Of a stretch of DNA of 64,000 nucleotides, positions 15,790-22,670 are shown piece after piece. The stretch comes from an uncultured Clostridia bacterium. GTDB lineage: Bacteria; Bacillota; Clostridia; Oscillospirales; Acutalibacteraceae. The stretch's first letter is position 1, and the number at the start of each line of letters is the position of its first letter. The notes under the pieces are model-generated. The model did not search any database. It saw only the letters and a list, made by a program, of their open reading frames with translations, and was not told the origin of the DNA. Made by a program: the position numbers and the translations under genes. The stretch is taken from NCBI GenBank assembly GCA_945912145.1, contig CAMEBF010000009.1, positions 28,278 to 92,277 on the forward strand, in the 5' to 3' direction.

Positions 15790-15854
15790 GCCTTAGCTTT
15801 TATGGTTAAAGTAAATGTAAATTTACCGACATGAAAAGTTAAAGTAATCGGCAT
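15759..15854 (-). CDS. 31-residue candidate type I toxin peptide
   Basis: The ATG at 15854 follows a perfect AAAGGAGGTGAT ribosome site. The peptide has a short hydrophobic, beta-prone first half (MPITLTFHVGKFTFTLTI), then a basic part ending in SNNRHSAK. The final codons and stop are encoded by the terminator stem shared with the opposing RNA, which explains why that C-terminus would be conserved. The ribosome site is locked in a CCTCC-GAAA-GGAGG hairpin (15863-15876), a typical safeguard of type I toxin messages. Toxicity is inferred from this architecture; I know of no experimental assignment for this peptide. Confidence 0.65.
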   Translation of the reverse strand: MPITLTFHVGKFTFTLTIKAKAKSNNRHSAK

Positions 15855-15862
15855 AAGTATCA

Positions 15863-15909
15863 CCTCCTTTCGGAGGGAATACGCCAACCGCCTGCGGTCG
15901 CCTCTTGAC
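15863..15909 (-). promoter_or_regulatory. Toxin message leader: sequestered ribosome site and shared 5' repeat
   Basis: On the minus strand CCTCC-GAAA-GGAGG folds the ribosome site into a stem with a GNRA loop (15863-15876). Upstream, at 15882-15909, GTCAAGAGGCGACCG..CGGTTGGCG repeats the 5' hairpin of the antisense RNA with a few changes, a probable RNA-RNA contact site. Confidence 0.65.
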
Positions 15910-15918
15910 TAAGGCTCT

Positions 15919-15947
15919 ATCATACAGAATTCAGAGAAATTTGTCAA
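15919..15947 (-). promoter_or_regulatory. Promoter of the candidate toxin message
   Basis: TTGACA (15942-15947) and TATGAT (15919-15924), read on the minus strand, are 17 bases apart. Transcription would start near 15912, about 58 bases before the toxin ATG. Confidence 0.75.
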
Positions 15948-15977
15948 TATTTTTCTGTGAGAAAAGAGAACCAACCC

Positions 15978-16667
15978 TCAGAACACATCCCCCATATCAC
16001 AGGTGTACAGAAATTCGACCGTATCGCCGTCGTGCAGTTCACAGGACGAGCTGCCGACCGAGGGAAACTCGCCGTTCACGCGGTAGAGCCAGCCGGATTT
16101 GCCGCCGCAGTCCTTTTCGTAAAGCTGATGAATGCCCTCGACATAATACGTTCCGAAGCCCGCAGAATAGGTATATTCGAGCTGAATCGAATGGTCTGCG
16201 CAGACTTTTTTCAAAATGTCAAACGCTGTATCGCCTTCTTTGATCTCAACTTCGGAAGCAGGCAGAATCACGCCGTCAGAGGGAACAAAATATTCTTTTC
16301 CCTTTTTGAGCTTATCGCGGTTTTCCAGAATCGACGCGCAGTTGATCGCAATCGTGACGGAATCACTCTTTTTTTCCGTTGCGGCGATCGTGGTGGTGAC
16401 AGGCTGTTTCGTTGTCGTTTCAACCTGCGAAGTCTTCGGTACGGCGATCGTACTCTGCACGGTCGTATTGTCAGCCTTGACCGAACCACCGTCTGTTGTT
16501 GTTTCCTCGATTATGGATACTTTGACTGCCGTGGATTCCTCCGGAACGAAAGAATATTCGTCCGTTGTCTGATCGATCGTTACCTCGTCTGATTCCGTCG
16601 CCGTCTGACAGGCGCACAGGCTCAGCGCGATGAGAACGGACAGTAACAATAAACTGCATTTTTTCAT
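15978..16667 (-). CDS. DUF4430 (transcobalamin-like) lipoprotein
   Basis: The 229-residue product starts with a lipoprotein signal (MKKCSLLLLSVLIALSLCAC). A Thr/Ser/Val-rich linker (about 25-105) then leads to a C-terminal DUF4430 domain (about 110-229) with GDTAFDILKKVCADH, YVEGIHQL, GWLYRVNGEFP and a closing HDGDTVEFLYTCD. That domain is related to the C-terminal domain of vertebrate transcobalamin and intrinsic factor. It is the last gene of the cobalamin-riboswitch operon, right after the ECF substrate component, so a surface corrinoid-capture role fits. The start overlaps the previous stop by four bases. Confidence 0.82.
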   Translation of the reverse strand: MKKCSLLLLSVLIALSLCACQTATESDEVTIDQTTDEYSFVPEESTAVKVSIIEETTTDGGSVKADNTTVQSTIAVPKTSQVETTTKQPVTTTIAATEKKSDSVTIAINCASILENRDKLKKGKEYFVPSDGVILPASEVEIKEGDTAFDILKKVCADHSIQLEYTYSAGFGTYYVEGIHQLYEKDCGGKSGWLYRVNGEFPSVGSSSCELHDGDTVEFLYTCDMGDVF

Positions 16668-17377
16668 GATGATTCCGCCTTTCCGAAAAGTCCGTATTTG
16701 ACCGTGAGACGCTCGAGTTTTTGCGTAAACGTCTCGCCGAAGAGCAGGAGCAAAAGAGCCGTCGTGCCGCCGAAAATGAGATTCATGGGAATCCCGGCGG
16801 CATATATCGCGAGAATGGAGCCGAACGACGCATCGGCAGAAAGCATCAGAGCGGAATGGGTATCGACGATCACACCGTAAACAACAGCAGTCAGCAGTCC
16901 GCCAGAAAGTCCCAAAACCCAGCGGTTCCGACGGTATTTTGAGGTATGGAAGAGCAATCCGCAGATAAGTCCCACCATGCCGAGCGCAAACATCTGAAAC
17001 GGCGTCCACGAGCCCTGACCGAAAATCATATTGGATAAAAACATTGACAGCGCGCCGACGAGAAAACCGACCTCATAGCCGAAGCTGACCGCCGCGGTGA
17101 TGACAACGGCGGCGATGGGCTTGACCTGCGGCAGCATATAGAATGCGGCGCGGCTCGCTACCGCAATCGCCGTCAAAGCCGCCAAAGCGACGACTTCCCG
17201 GACAGGGGATTTCTTTTTTTCAAAAAGCCGGAAGACCGGCAGCATGGAGAGCAGCAGAATCAACGCCGACGTCAGATAATACCGGCTGCCGTTCGAAAGG
17301 AAAAAGCCTGCCGTAAGCAAAACGGGAACGCCGACGCAAAGCAGAACGATCATCAGCACGTCAGATTTTGTTGACAC
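16664..17377 (-). CDS. ECF transporter substrate-binding (S) component, probable corrinoid
   Basis: This 237-residue membrane protein has about six to seven hydrophobic segments and the N-terminal AALTAIAVASRAAF motif, of the kind by which S components contact EcfT. It resembles the CblT/CbrT-like S proteins associated with cobalamin or its lower-ligand precursors. The GTG at 17377 follows GAGGTGG and overlaps the ATPase gene. Its presence under a cobalamin riboswitch, with EcfT and a fused ATPase, supports a vitamin B12-related substrate. Whether it moves cobalamin, cobinamide or dimethylbenzimidazole cannot be told from sequence. Confidence 0.82.
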   Translation of the reverse strand: MSTKSDVLMIVLLCVGVPVLLTAGFFLSNGSRYYLTSALILLLSMLPVFRLFEKKKSPVREVVALAALTAIAVASRAAFYMLPQVKPIAAVVITAAVSFGYEVGFLVGALSMFLSNMIFGQGSWTPFQMFALGMVGLICGLLFHTSKYRRNRWVLGLSGGLLTAVVYGVIVDTHSALMLSADASFGSILAIYAAGIPMNLIFGGTTALLLLLFGETFTQKLERLTVKYGLFGKAESS

Positions 17378-18951
17378 AGAGCTGCCACCTCCTCCGCCGT
17401 CACGGCGTTTTTAAAAATCCGCTGCGACATCCGATACGCCGCCGTGGTATAAAAGCGATTGCCGCTGAAAAAGTCACGCGAAGTTTTACTCGATACGATT
17501 TTGCCGTCGAAGAGCATCATGCAGAAGTCCGTATGCTTTGCGCAAAATTCAATGTCATGCGAGACCAGAATCACAGTCTTGCCCTGTTCGCACAGGTTTT
17601 TTAGAATCGCCGCGAACTGTTCCTTGAATGCGCCGTCCATCCCCTTTGTCGGCTCGTCGAGCAGCAGCACATCCGGCGAGAGCAGCAACAGCTTGGCAAG
17701 CGCCGCGCGCTGGACTTCGCCGCCGCTGATGTCAAACGGGTGCGAATCGAGAATATCCTCCGTCTGTGTCAGCGCAACCGCTTCGTCGATATCCGGACGA
17801 ATCCGCAACAGATCCTCCCGGACGGTCTTTTCCGTAAAGACGAGAACGGCGTTCTGCGGCAGAAGAGACAGCTTCAGACCGTTTCGTTTCACCTTGCCGC
17901 CGATGGGCTTTACTGTTCCCGCAAGGAGTTTCAAAAGCGTCGTTTTTCCGGCTCCGTTACCGCCTAAGATCGCCGTGATTTTTCCTTTTTTGAACGCCGC
18001 AGAGCAATCCGCAACAATCGGTTCGCCTTTTTTTTCATACTGAAAATATAAATCACGGACTGAGAGCGCAATTTCTCCTGTTTCGGGTTCTTCGCGTTCA
18101 ATCGTTGTGATACGGGGATTCGGGTTCAGCTTTTGCAGCCACCGACGGCCGTCGCGCACCGTCACGGGACAGGGCATATCCGTCCGTCCGACGAGATCAT
18201 ACACGCGCATCGGCGTCGGCAGAACGTACTGTATAAAATCGGGACGTTGTAAAGTGCCCCGAAGAAGCTCTTCCGGCGGCGTAAAGGAAAAAATCCGTCC
18301 TTGTTCCATCACGGCGATCTTATCCGCGACAGGCAGAATTTCCTCGAGCCGATGCTCCGTAAGAATCACGGTCACACCCAACTCTTTGTTGATTTTATTG
18401 ATGGTTTCCAGAAAGGAGGTCGCCGCGACGGGATCGAGCTGCGACACCGGCTCGTCTAAGATCAGGACATCGGGGTGCATTGCCATGACGGACGCAAGAT
18501 TCAAAAGCTGACGCTGACCGCCGGAAAGCGCGTTCGACGGCTTGCGGAACCAGTCCGAAATGCCGAAATATTCCGCCATTTCCGCCGTCCGCAGACGAAT
18601 GGTATCGCTGTCAAGCCCTAAGTTTTCGAGCCCAAACGCCAGTTCGTGCCAGACGGTGTCCGTGACGGTCTGATTGTCGGGATTCTGCGTCACATAGCCG
18701 ATCGTTTCCGCCTGTTCGCGTTCGGAAAGGGACGTCAATTCCCTGCCGCCGAAGAGGATTTTGCCGCTTCGTTTTCCGTGCGGTGTCAAAGCCGGCTTCA
18801 GGTGGCGCAGAAGCGTCGTTTTGCCGCAGCCGCTCTTGCCGGCAAGCACAACATATTCTCCCGGTTCGATTTTCAGGGAAATATCGACGAGCGCCGGTTC
18901 CTGTCGGCCGGGATAGGAAAAGGTCAGATTTTTGATTTGCAGCGTTTCCAT
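17353..18951 (-). CDS. ECF transporter fused double ATPase (EcfA-EcfA)
   Basis: Two complete ABC ATPase domains are joined in 532 residues. The first has GKSGCGKTTLL (about 38-48), LSGGQRQLLNLA and ILDEPVSQLDP. The second has GGNGAGKTTLLKLL (about 330), ISGGEVQRAALAK and LLDEPTKGMDG. Both Walker B motifs keep the catalytic Glu, so both sites should be active. Most ECF systems use two separate proteins, EcfA1 and EcfA2; a fusion means the module is probably dedicated to its own S component. The start at 18951 follows GGAGG and overlaps the EcfT gene by 28 bases. Confidence 0.9.
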   Translation of the reverse strand: METLQIKNLTFSYPGRQEPALVDISLKIEPGEYVVLAGKSGCGKTTLLRHLKPALTPHGKRSGKILFGGRELTSLSEREQAETIGYVTQNPDNQTVTDTVWHELAFGLENLGLDSDTIRLRTAEMAEYFGISDWFRKPSNALSGGQRQLLNLASVMAMHPDVLILDEPVSQLDPVAATSFLETINKINKELGVTVILTEHRLEEILPVADKIAVMEQGRIFSFTPPEELLRGTLQRPDFIQYVLPTPMRVYDLVGRTDMPCPVTVRDGRRWLQKLNPNPRITTIEREEPETGEIALSVRDLYFQYEKKGEPIVADCSAAFKKGKITAILGGNGAGKTTLLKLLAGTVKPIGGKVKRNGLKLSLLPQNAVLVFTEKTVREDLLRIRPDIDEAVALTQTEDILDSHPFDISGGEVQRAALAKLLLLSPDVLLLDEPTKGMDGAFKEQFAAILKNLCEQGKTVILVSHDIEFCAKHTDFCMMLFDGKIVSSKTSRDFFSGNRFYTTAAYRMSQRIFKNAVTAEEVAALCQQNLTC

Positions 18952-19811
18952 TTGCAATCCTCCGTAATGTCGAGCATGAGCGGCAGACAGAATAACAAAG
19001 CGTAACAGCAGAATACCACGACGGAAAAGGCCGTGATTTTCTCTATCTGAAAAAAAGGATTATACAGCACATCGGTCACGCCTGTCAAAGTGCCTGTCAG
19101 AATCACCGCATCGCAAAGCAGCATCAGCGCCGTCAGAAAGCCGTCGAACGCCGAAAAATGATAATCGGCATAATGCGAACGATTCGGAAGACCGTACCCG
19201 CGGCATTTCATCGAATCCGCCGTCTCCACGGAGTTTTCGAGCGCCCATGTGAGAAAAACGGAGAGATTCCTGCCGCCGCTTTGCAGTTTTTCCCGAAGCG
19301 TCATCTCCTCATTTCCCGAAAGGAGACCTTTCTGCGCCGCCGAGATCTCATGCAGTTTTTGCCGGTAGAGCGGAACGAACCGCAAAGACATTGTTAAAAG
19401 CAACGCTGTTTTTGGGAGCTTTTTGCCCAGAACATAAAAGAGCTTGTCCGACGTGACCGTCTGCTGATAGCAGGAAAAGAGCAACAGCACGGCGGCGGCC
19501 GCCGTTCCCGTCACAAAACCGTAGAGAATCGGCTCCAGACAGACGAAATTGCCGTCCGGCAGCGCGAACAACTGCGTCACACCGTAGTGCGCCGTCAGCG
19601 CGTTGATGAGCGTCACGACGAGCACAAGCGGCAGCAGAAAGCAGAAAAACGACCGCACTGCTTTTTTTACTGAGAGCTTGACAGCATAGGCGAATGCCGA
19701 ACAAAACGAAATGCACAGCAGAACGGGGTGCAAAAACATGACCCCGAACACCACTGTGCTGATATAATACAAAAAATTCACCGCCGGGTGACACCGCGCA
19801 AACCGTTTCAT
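18924..19811 (-). CDS. ECF transporter transmembrane component T
   Basis: EcfT couples ATP hydrolysis to toppling of the S component. The 295-residue product has several transmembrane segments and the cytoplasmic coupling helices, with an Ala-Arg-Gly-type motif visible as SMKCRGYG (about residues 205-212). The first motif (LRFVPLYRQKLHEISAAQKG) matches the family's first coupling helix. It overlaps the beta-propeller gene by ATGA and the ATPase gene by 28 bases, so the transporter parts are tightly co-translated. Confidence 0.9.
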   Translation of the reverse strand: MKRFARCHPAVNFLYYISTVVFGVMFLHPVLLCISFCSAFAYAVKLSVKKAVRSFFCFLLPLVLVVTLINALTAHYGVTQLFALPDGNFVCLEPILYGFVTGTAAAAVLLLFSCYQQTVTSDKLFYVLGKKLPKTALLLTMSLRFVPLYRQKLHEISAAQKGLLSGNEEMTLREKLQSGGRNLSVFLTWALENSVETADSMKCRGYGLPNRSHYADYHFSAFDGFLTALMLLCDAVILTGTLTGVTDVLYNPFFQIEKITAFSVVVFCCYALLFCLPLMLDITEDCKWKRCKSKI

Positions 19812-21112
19812 GACGCTATTGTACGCAGCGACCGGATCATTGTCAACAGTTTTTCAAAAAACTGCCGGAGAAATGCCACAATCGTGTGAAGAGAATGATC
19901 GTTTTCGAGCGCAAAAATCACGCCGGAATCGTTTTTATAATAGAGCGTGCCGTCCGCATCCGCCGAAACGGTGCTGATGCAAAAAGCGGTCTGTCCGCTT
20001 TCGGGAACAAAAAGCTCCTTTACGTGCGGCTCAGTTTGACCGGCTCTGTCCGACAGCATGACGATGCCGCCGGGATTCGCGTTGTAGGTCGAATACAGAT
20101 AGACCGTATCGCCGTACGCCGTTGTGAGCAATGCCTGATTCTGCGGATAACCCGGCGTCTGCGCCCGATAGATTTCGGCAAGAGAATCCGCATCCGCAAC
20201 CAGTATATGACCGCCTGTCACCGTATCCTGCACACCGACATACAAGCGATTCCGGCAGATCACCGGCGCACAGGTCGATGCGCCGCCGAGCGATACACTA
20301 CGGACATCGGCAAATTCCCCGTCTGAAAGGACAAACGAATACAGAAAACCGCCTTTTGTCACGACATACAACCGTCCGTTCTCTTCACTTTTCACAACGG
20401 CAGAACGCACGTCGCCGATAACGGGAAGCCGGTCGGCGATCTCCCCGGTTTTTTTATCAAATGCGAAAAGCTCCGAATCTCCGTCGTCAAATACTGTGCC
20501 GTCGTCGCGTCCGAAGACGACAAAATCACCGTCCACGGCGCAGGACGCCCAGTAAAAGCCGCCTATCTGTTCCGTCCGCCAGAGCAATTCCCCTGTCGAA
20601 GCGTCCAGACAGACAAACGCCGCCGGTTCATCGTCGTTGTTCCAGAAGCCCGTATACACACAGCCGTCATCATAAACGACCGTCGTCAGAGACTGACCGC
20701 CGCGTTCATCGTGATACGACCAGAGCTTTTCCATCGAAGAAAAATCAAAGGCTTCCACCGTGCCATCGTCAAGCGGACAATACACAATACCGTTTTCATA
20801 AGTCGGCGCGACGGTGCTAAAGCTCGGCGTTTCGCTCATGGCTGCCGTCTGAACGATTCCGCCGGTCTTCGTATCGAGCTTCAAGAGATTTTTGCCGCTC
20901 ATCACCGCCAGAAAATCCCCCGCCAGAGTCGGGATCGACGGCGCGTTGCGGTAAGATGAACCGCAACGAACCGCCCAACGGCAATGCGTTGTCAATGCTG
21001 TAATCGGGGTGGGAGCAGAGACGACGCCGTTTTGCGCACGCACGGCAAGAACACCGCCGATTAGCAGCGTCATGCTCAGGAAAAGGCAAATCAGTTTTTT
21101 CATCGTCTTCAT
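19808..21112 (-). CDS. Secreted PQQ-like beta-propeller protein
   Basis: The 434-residue protein has a signal peptide (MKTMKKLICLFLSMTLLIGGVLAVRAQ). It then has repeated four-stranded blades with the pattern of quinoprotein/BamB-like propellers: LLKLDTKTGGIV, VEAFDFSSMEKLWSY, FVCLDASTGELLWR, LFAFDKKTGEIADR and others. It probably sits outside the membrane and may scaffold or bind a ligand; no enzyme function is implied by the repeats alone. It lies between the first DUF4430 gene and EcfT in the cobalamin-riboswitch operon, so a role in corrinoid binding or handover is a reasonable inference. The start at 21112 follows GGGGTG. Confidence 0.82.
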   Translation of the reverse strand: MKTMKKLICLFLSMTLLIGGVLAVRAQNGVVSAPTPITALTTHCRWAVRCGSSYRNAPSIPTLAGDFLAVMSGKNLLKLDTKTGGIVQTAAMSETPSFSTVAPTYENGIVYCPLDDGTVEAFDFSSMEKLWSYHDERGGQSLTTVVYDDGCVYTGFWNNDDEPAAFVCLDASTGELLWRTEQIGGFYWASCAVDGDFVVFGRDDGTVFDDGDSELFAFDKKTGEIADRLPVIGDVRSAVVKSEENGRLYVVTKGGFLYSFVLSDGEFADVRSVSLGGASTCAPVICRNRLYVGVQDTVTGGHILVADADSLAEIYRAQTPGYPQNQALLTTAYGDTVYLYSTYNANPGGIVMLSDRAGQTEPHVKELFVPESGQTAFCISTVSADADGTLYYKNDSGVIFALENDHSLHTIVAFLRQFFEKLLTMIRSLRTIAS

Positions 21113-21134
21113 ACGCACACCCCGTATTTTCTAC

Positions 21135-22067
21135 TTAACCAATATGGAAAAGATTCCGCAGCGCTTCGATAATAGAACGGAAGAAATTCACGATCTTCTC
21201 CCAGTTGGCCTGCGCCTGCGTCTGCACCGTCCAGTCGCACCAGGACGCGATCACAGGCGTTTCCATGCCGTAGGAATCCGTTGTTTCGCCGTACGCGCAC
21301 AGCGAGTAGGTGCCTTTCTTTTCGGGTGCGGTTACGGTGATTTGTCCGTTTTCGTCCGTCTGCCCAAGGAGTGTGAAATTGCCGTTGGCATCGACCAGAT
21401 AAACGTCCACGCCGGCAAGCGGCGCAATACCCTTGTCCTCATCCTTGCTGCAGCTGTACCAGCCGTAGCAGAAGCCCTCAAGTGTCAGCGTAACCGGTGT
21501 TTTGACTACATTTTTCAAGGATGATACCGTTTCGCCGTCCTGCGTGAACCATGCGTACAGATCCGAATAGAATCTTGTATCCTGATAGAAGAAATACGAC
21601 ATACTGTCGCCGTTTTCGATTCTCGTTTCCGTCACGGAATAGCCGGTGTAGCAGCCCCACAGCTCGTTATAGTTATCGTCGTGCGGCGCTTCGTTATTGA
21701 CGGCAAAGCCGGACGCGTTCGCGTTTTTCCCGAACGCCAATTTGATCTGACCGCTCGAAACGACAAGATACTTGGAAGCGGTTTCCGCTGTAAAGGCGTC
21801 GCCGTAACAGGCCTTGTGCGCGGCGACAAGGACGTCAAGCGCGGTCGCGCCCTCAATGGCTTCACCGTTGTGATCGACGTCGTCATCCTCGAAGCCGAAG
21901 CTCTCGGCGGTTTCAGCCGTCACAGTCAGGTTCTGTTTTTTCATCAGCACTTCGCCGTCAAACGCGCTGAACGATACCGTGATCGAATCTTCTGCGGCAA
22001 AAACACCAACAGACAGCGAACAGCAGAGCATCAGTACGGCCAGCATGACCGATATGGATTTTTTCAT
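21135..22067 (-). CDS. Secreted DUF4430 (transcobalamin-like) protein
   Basis: The 310-residue protein has a Sec signal peptide ending SVGVFA. Its DUF4430-like region (about 30-170) includes GATALDVLVAAHKACYG, YLVVSSGQIKLAFG, LWGCYTGYSV and NGDSMSYFFYQD. A small Ig/prealbumin-like domain follows (about 205-265: AGVDVYLVDANGNF, TDENGQITVTAP). An amphipathic helix closes the protein (WEKIVNFFRSIIEALRNLF), perhaps for membrane association, since no lipobox or sorting signal is seen. It is the second gene of the cobalamin-riboswitch operon. With the lipoprotein at the other end of the operon it gives two extracellular candidates for corrinoid capture. Confidence 0.82.
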   Translation of the reverse strand: MKKSISVMLAVLMLCCSLSVGVFAAEDSITVSFSAFDGEVLMKKQNLTVTAETAESFGFEDDDVDHNGEAIEGATALDVLVAAHKACYGDAFTAETASKYLVVSSGQIKLAFGKNANASGFAVNNEAPHDDNYNELWGCYTGYSVTETRIENGDSMSYFFYQDTRFYSDLYAWFTQDGETVSSLKNVVKTPVTLTLEGFCYGWYSCSKDEDKGIAPLAGVDVYLVDANGNFTLLGQTDENGQITVTAPEKKGTYSLCAYGETTDSYGMETPVIASWCDWTVQTQAQANWEKIVNFFRSIIEALRNLFHIG

Positions 22068-22123
22068 ATTCGTAACCTCTTTTTCTTTATTTTGAACGCC
22101 TCGCGTCCGGATCGCGATGCGGT

Positions 22124-22357
22124 TCATTCCTCTTTTCGTCTTGCTTTGGCGGCGGCGCGCTTTTCGCGGTTTTTCAGAATTCTCTCTTCCTGCTTCGATT
22201 CTTTCAGCCCCGCCTGCTCGAGCGCCCACGGCCATGGACCGAACAGCCCTTTGATCTTATTGACATCCTCTATGGAAAAATCGGATTTTTTGGGAAGTCT
22301 CCCTTCCCGTTCCGCCGTCTGACGGAGCAGGAGAACGTATTTTTCTTTCTCTGTCAT
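22124..22357 (-). CDS. Small HNH-repeat (homing-endonuclease-associated repeat) protein
   Basis: The 77-residue product contains one copy of the repeat often found beside HNH endonucleases: GRLPKKSDFS, KIKGLFGPWPWALEQAGL. In larger proteins this repeat binds DNA; no nuclease domain is present here. The tail is basic (KNREKRAAAKARRKEE). Its ATG at 22357 lies just after the T tract of the riboswitch terminator, and its ribosome site (GGGCGG) is poor and inside the terminator stem, so its translation may depend on riboswitch state. It is the first gene of the corrinoid operon. A regulatory role is possible but unproven. Confidence 0.7.
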   Translation of the reverse strand: MTEKEKYVLLLRQTAEREGRLPKKSDFSIEDVNKIKGLFGPWPWALEQAGLKESKQEERILKNREKRAAAKARRKEE

Positions 22358-22360
22358 AAC

Positions 22361-22388
22361 AAAAAAACCGCCCTTTTGAAAAGAGCGG
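22361..22388 (-). terminator. Riboswitch-controlled terminator
   Basis: On the minus strand CCGCTCTTT pairs with AAAGGGCGG and is followed by seven T residues, immediately before the first coding region. It is the likely expression platform of the cobalamin aptamer. Confidence 0.75.
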
Positions 22389-22473
22389 ACCACAGCAAAA
22401 GAGAGGTGCAGCGAAATACACCCGAGATGCGAAGCCGCGCCTTTCCTGTCCAAAAGCTAAACCGAATATAGAC

Positions 22474-22548
22474 CATACGGCAGGTATTCCGACTGTAACG
22501 GTAATGACTGTTGCGACGGATTTGCACCGAACTTCCCACCGCCGTATG
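22474..22548 (-). ncRNA. Cobalamin riboswitch aptamer
   Basis: The minus strand shows the closing stem CATACGGC/GCCGTATG and the conserved core GGGAAGTTCGGTGCAAATCC, then an ACAGTC region and GTCGGAATACCTGCC, which is the B12-box end. At 75 bases it is compact, like the short (class II or AdoCbl-variant) cobalamin aptamers. It lies between a consensus promoter and an intrinsic terminator, upstream of the whole DUF4430/ECF operon. Binding of cobalamin would be expected to turn the operon off. Confidence 0.88.
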
Positions 22549-22562
22549 ACATTTATGGGAAC

Positions 22563-22591
22563 AGTATAGCACCCGTTTGGGTCTTTGTCAA
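22563..22591 (-). promoter_or_regulatory. Promoter of the cobalamin-riboswitch operon
   Basis: On the minus strand TTGACA (22586-22591) and TATACT (22563-22568) are 17 bases apart. The RNA would start near 22556, just before the aptamer. Confidence 0.8.
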
Positions 22592-22620
22592 CAGTCCGAA
22601 AGGAAAAAATCGGAAATCGC

Positions 22621-22649
22621 TTGCAAAGAAATCTCCCTCATGCTATAAT
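22621..22649 (+). promoter_or_regulatory. Promoter of the alpha-fucosidase gene
   Basis: TTGCAA (22621-22626) and TATAAT (22644-22649) are 17 bases apart, 21 bases before the ATG at 22671. Confidence 0.7.
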
Positions 22650-22670
22650 GACGCCGATGAGGTGATACAC

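Noticed and set aside
15978..17009. A 343-residue frame covering the DUF4430 lipoprotein
   Set aside because: Its first part is out-of-frame sequence of the S-component gene; the lipoprotein signal begins at the ATG at 16667.
16664..19811. ECF transporter for thiamine, biotin or riboflavin
   Set aside because: The leader is a cobalamin aptamer and the flanking proteins carry transcobalamin-like domains, so a corrinoid substrate is the better reading.
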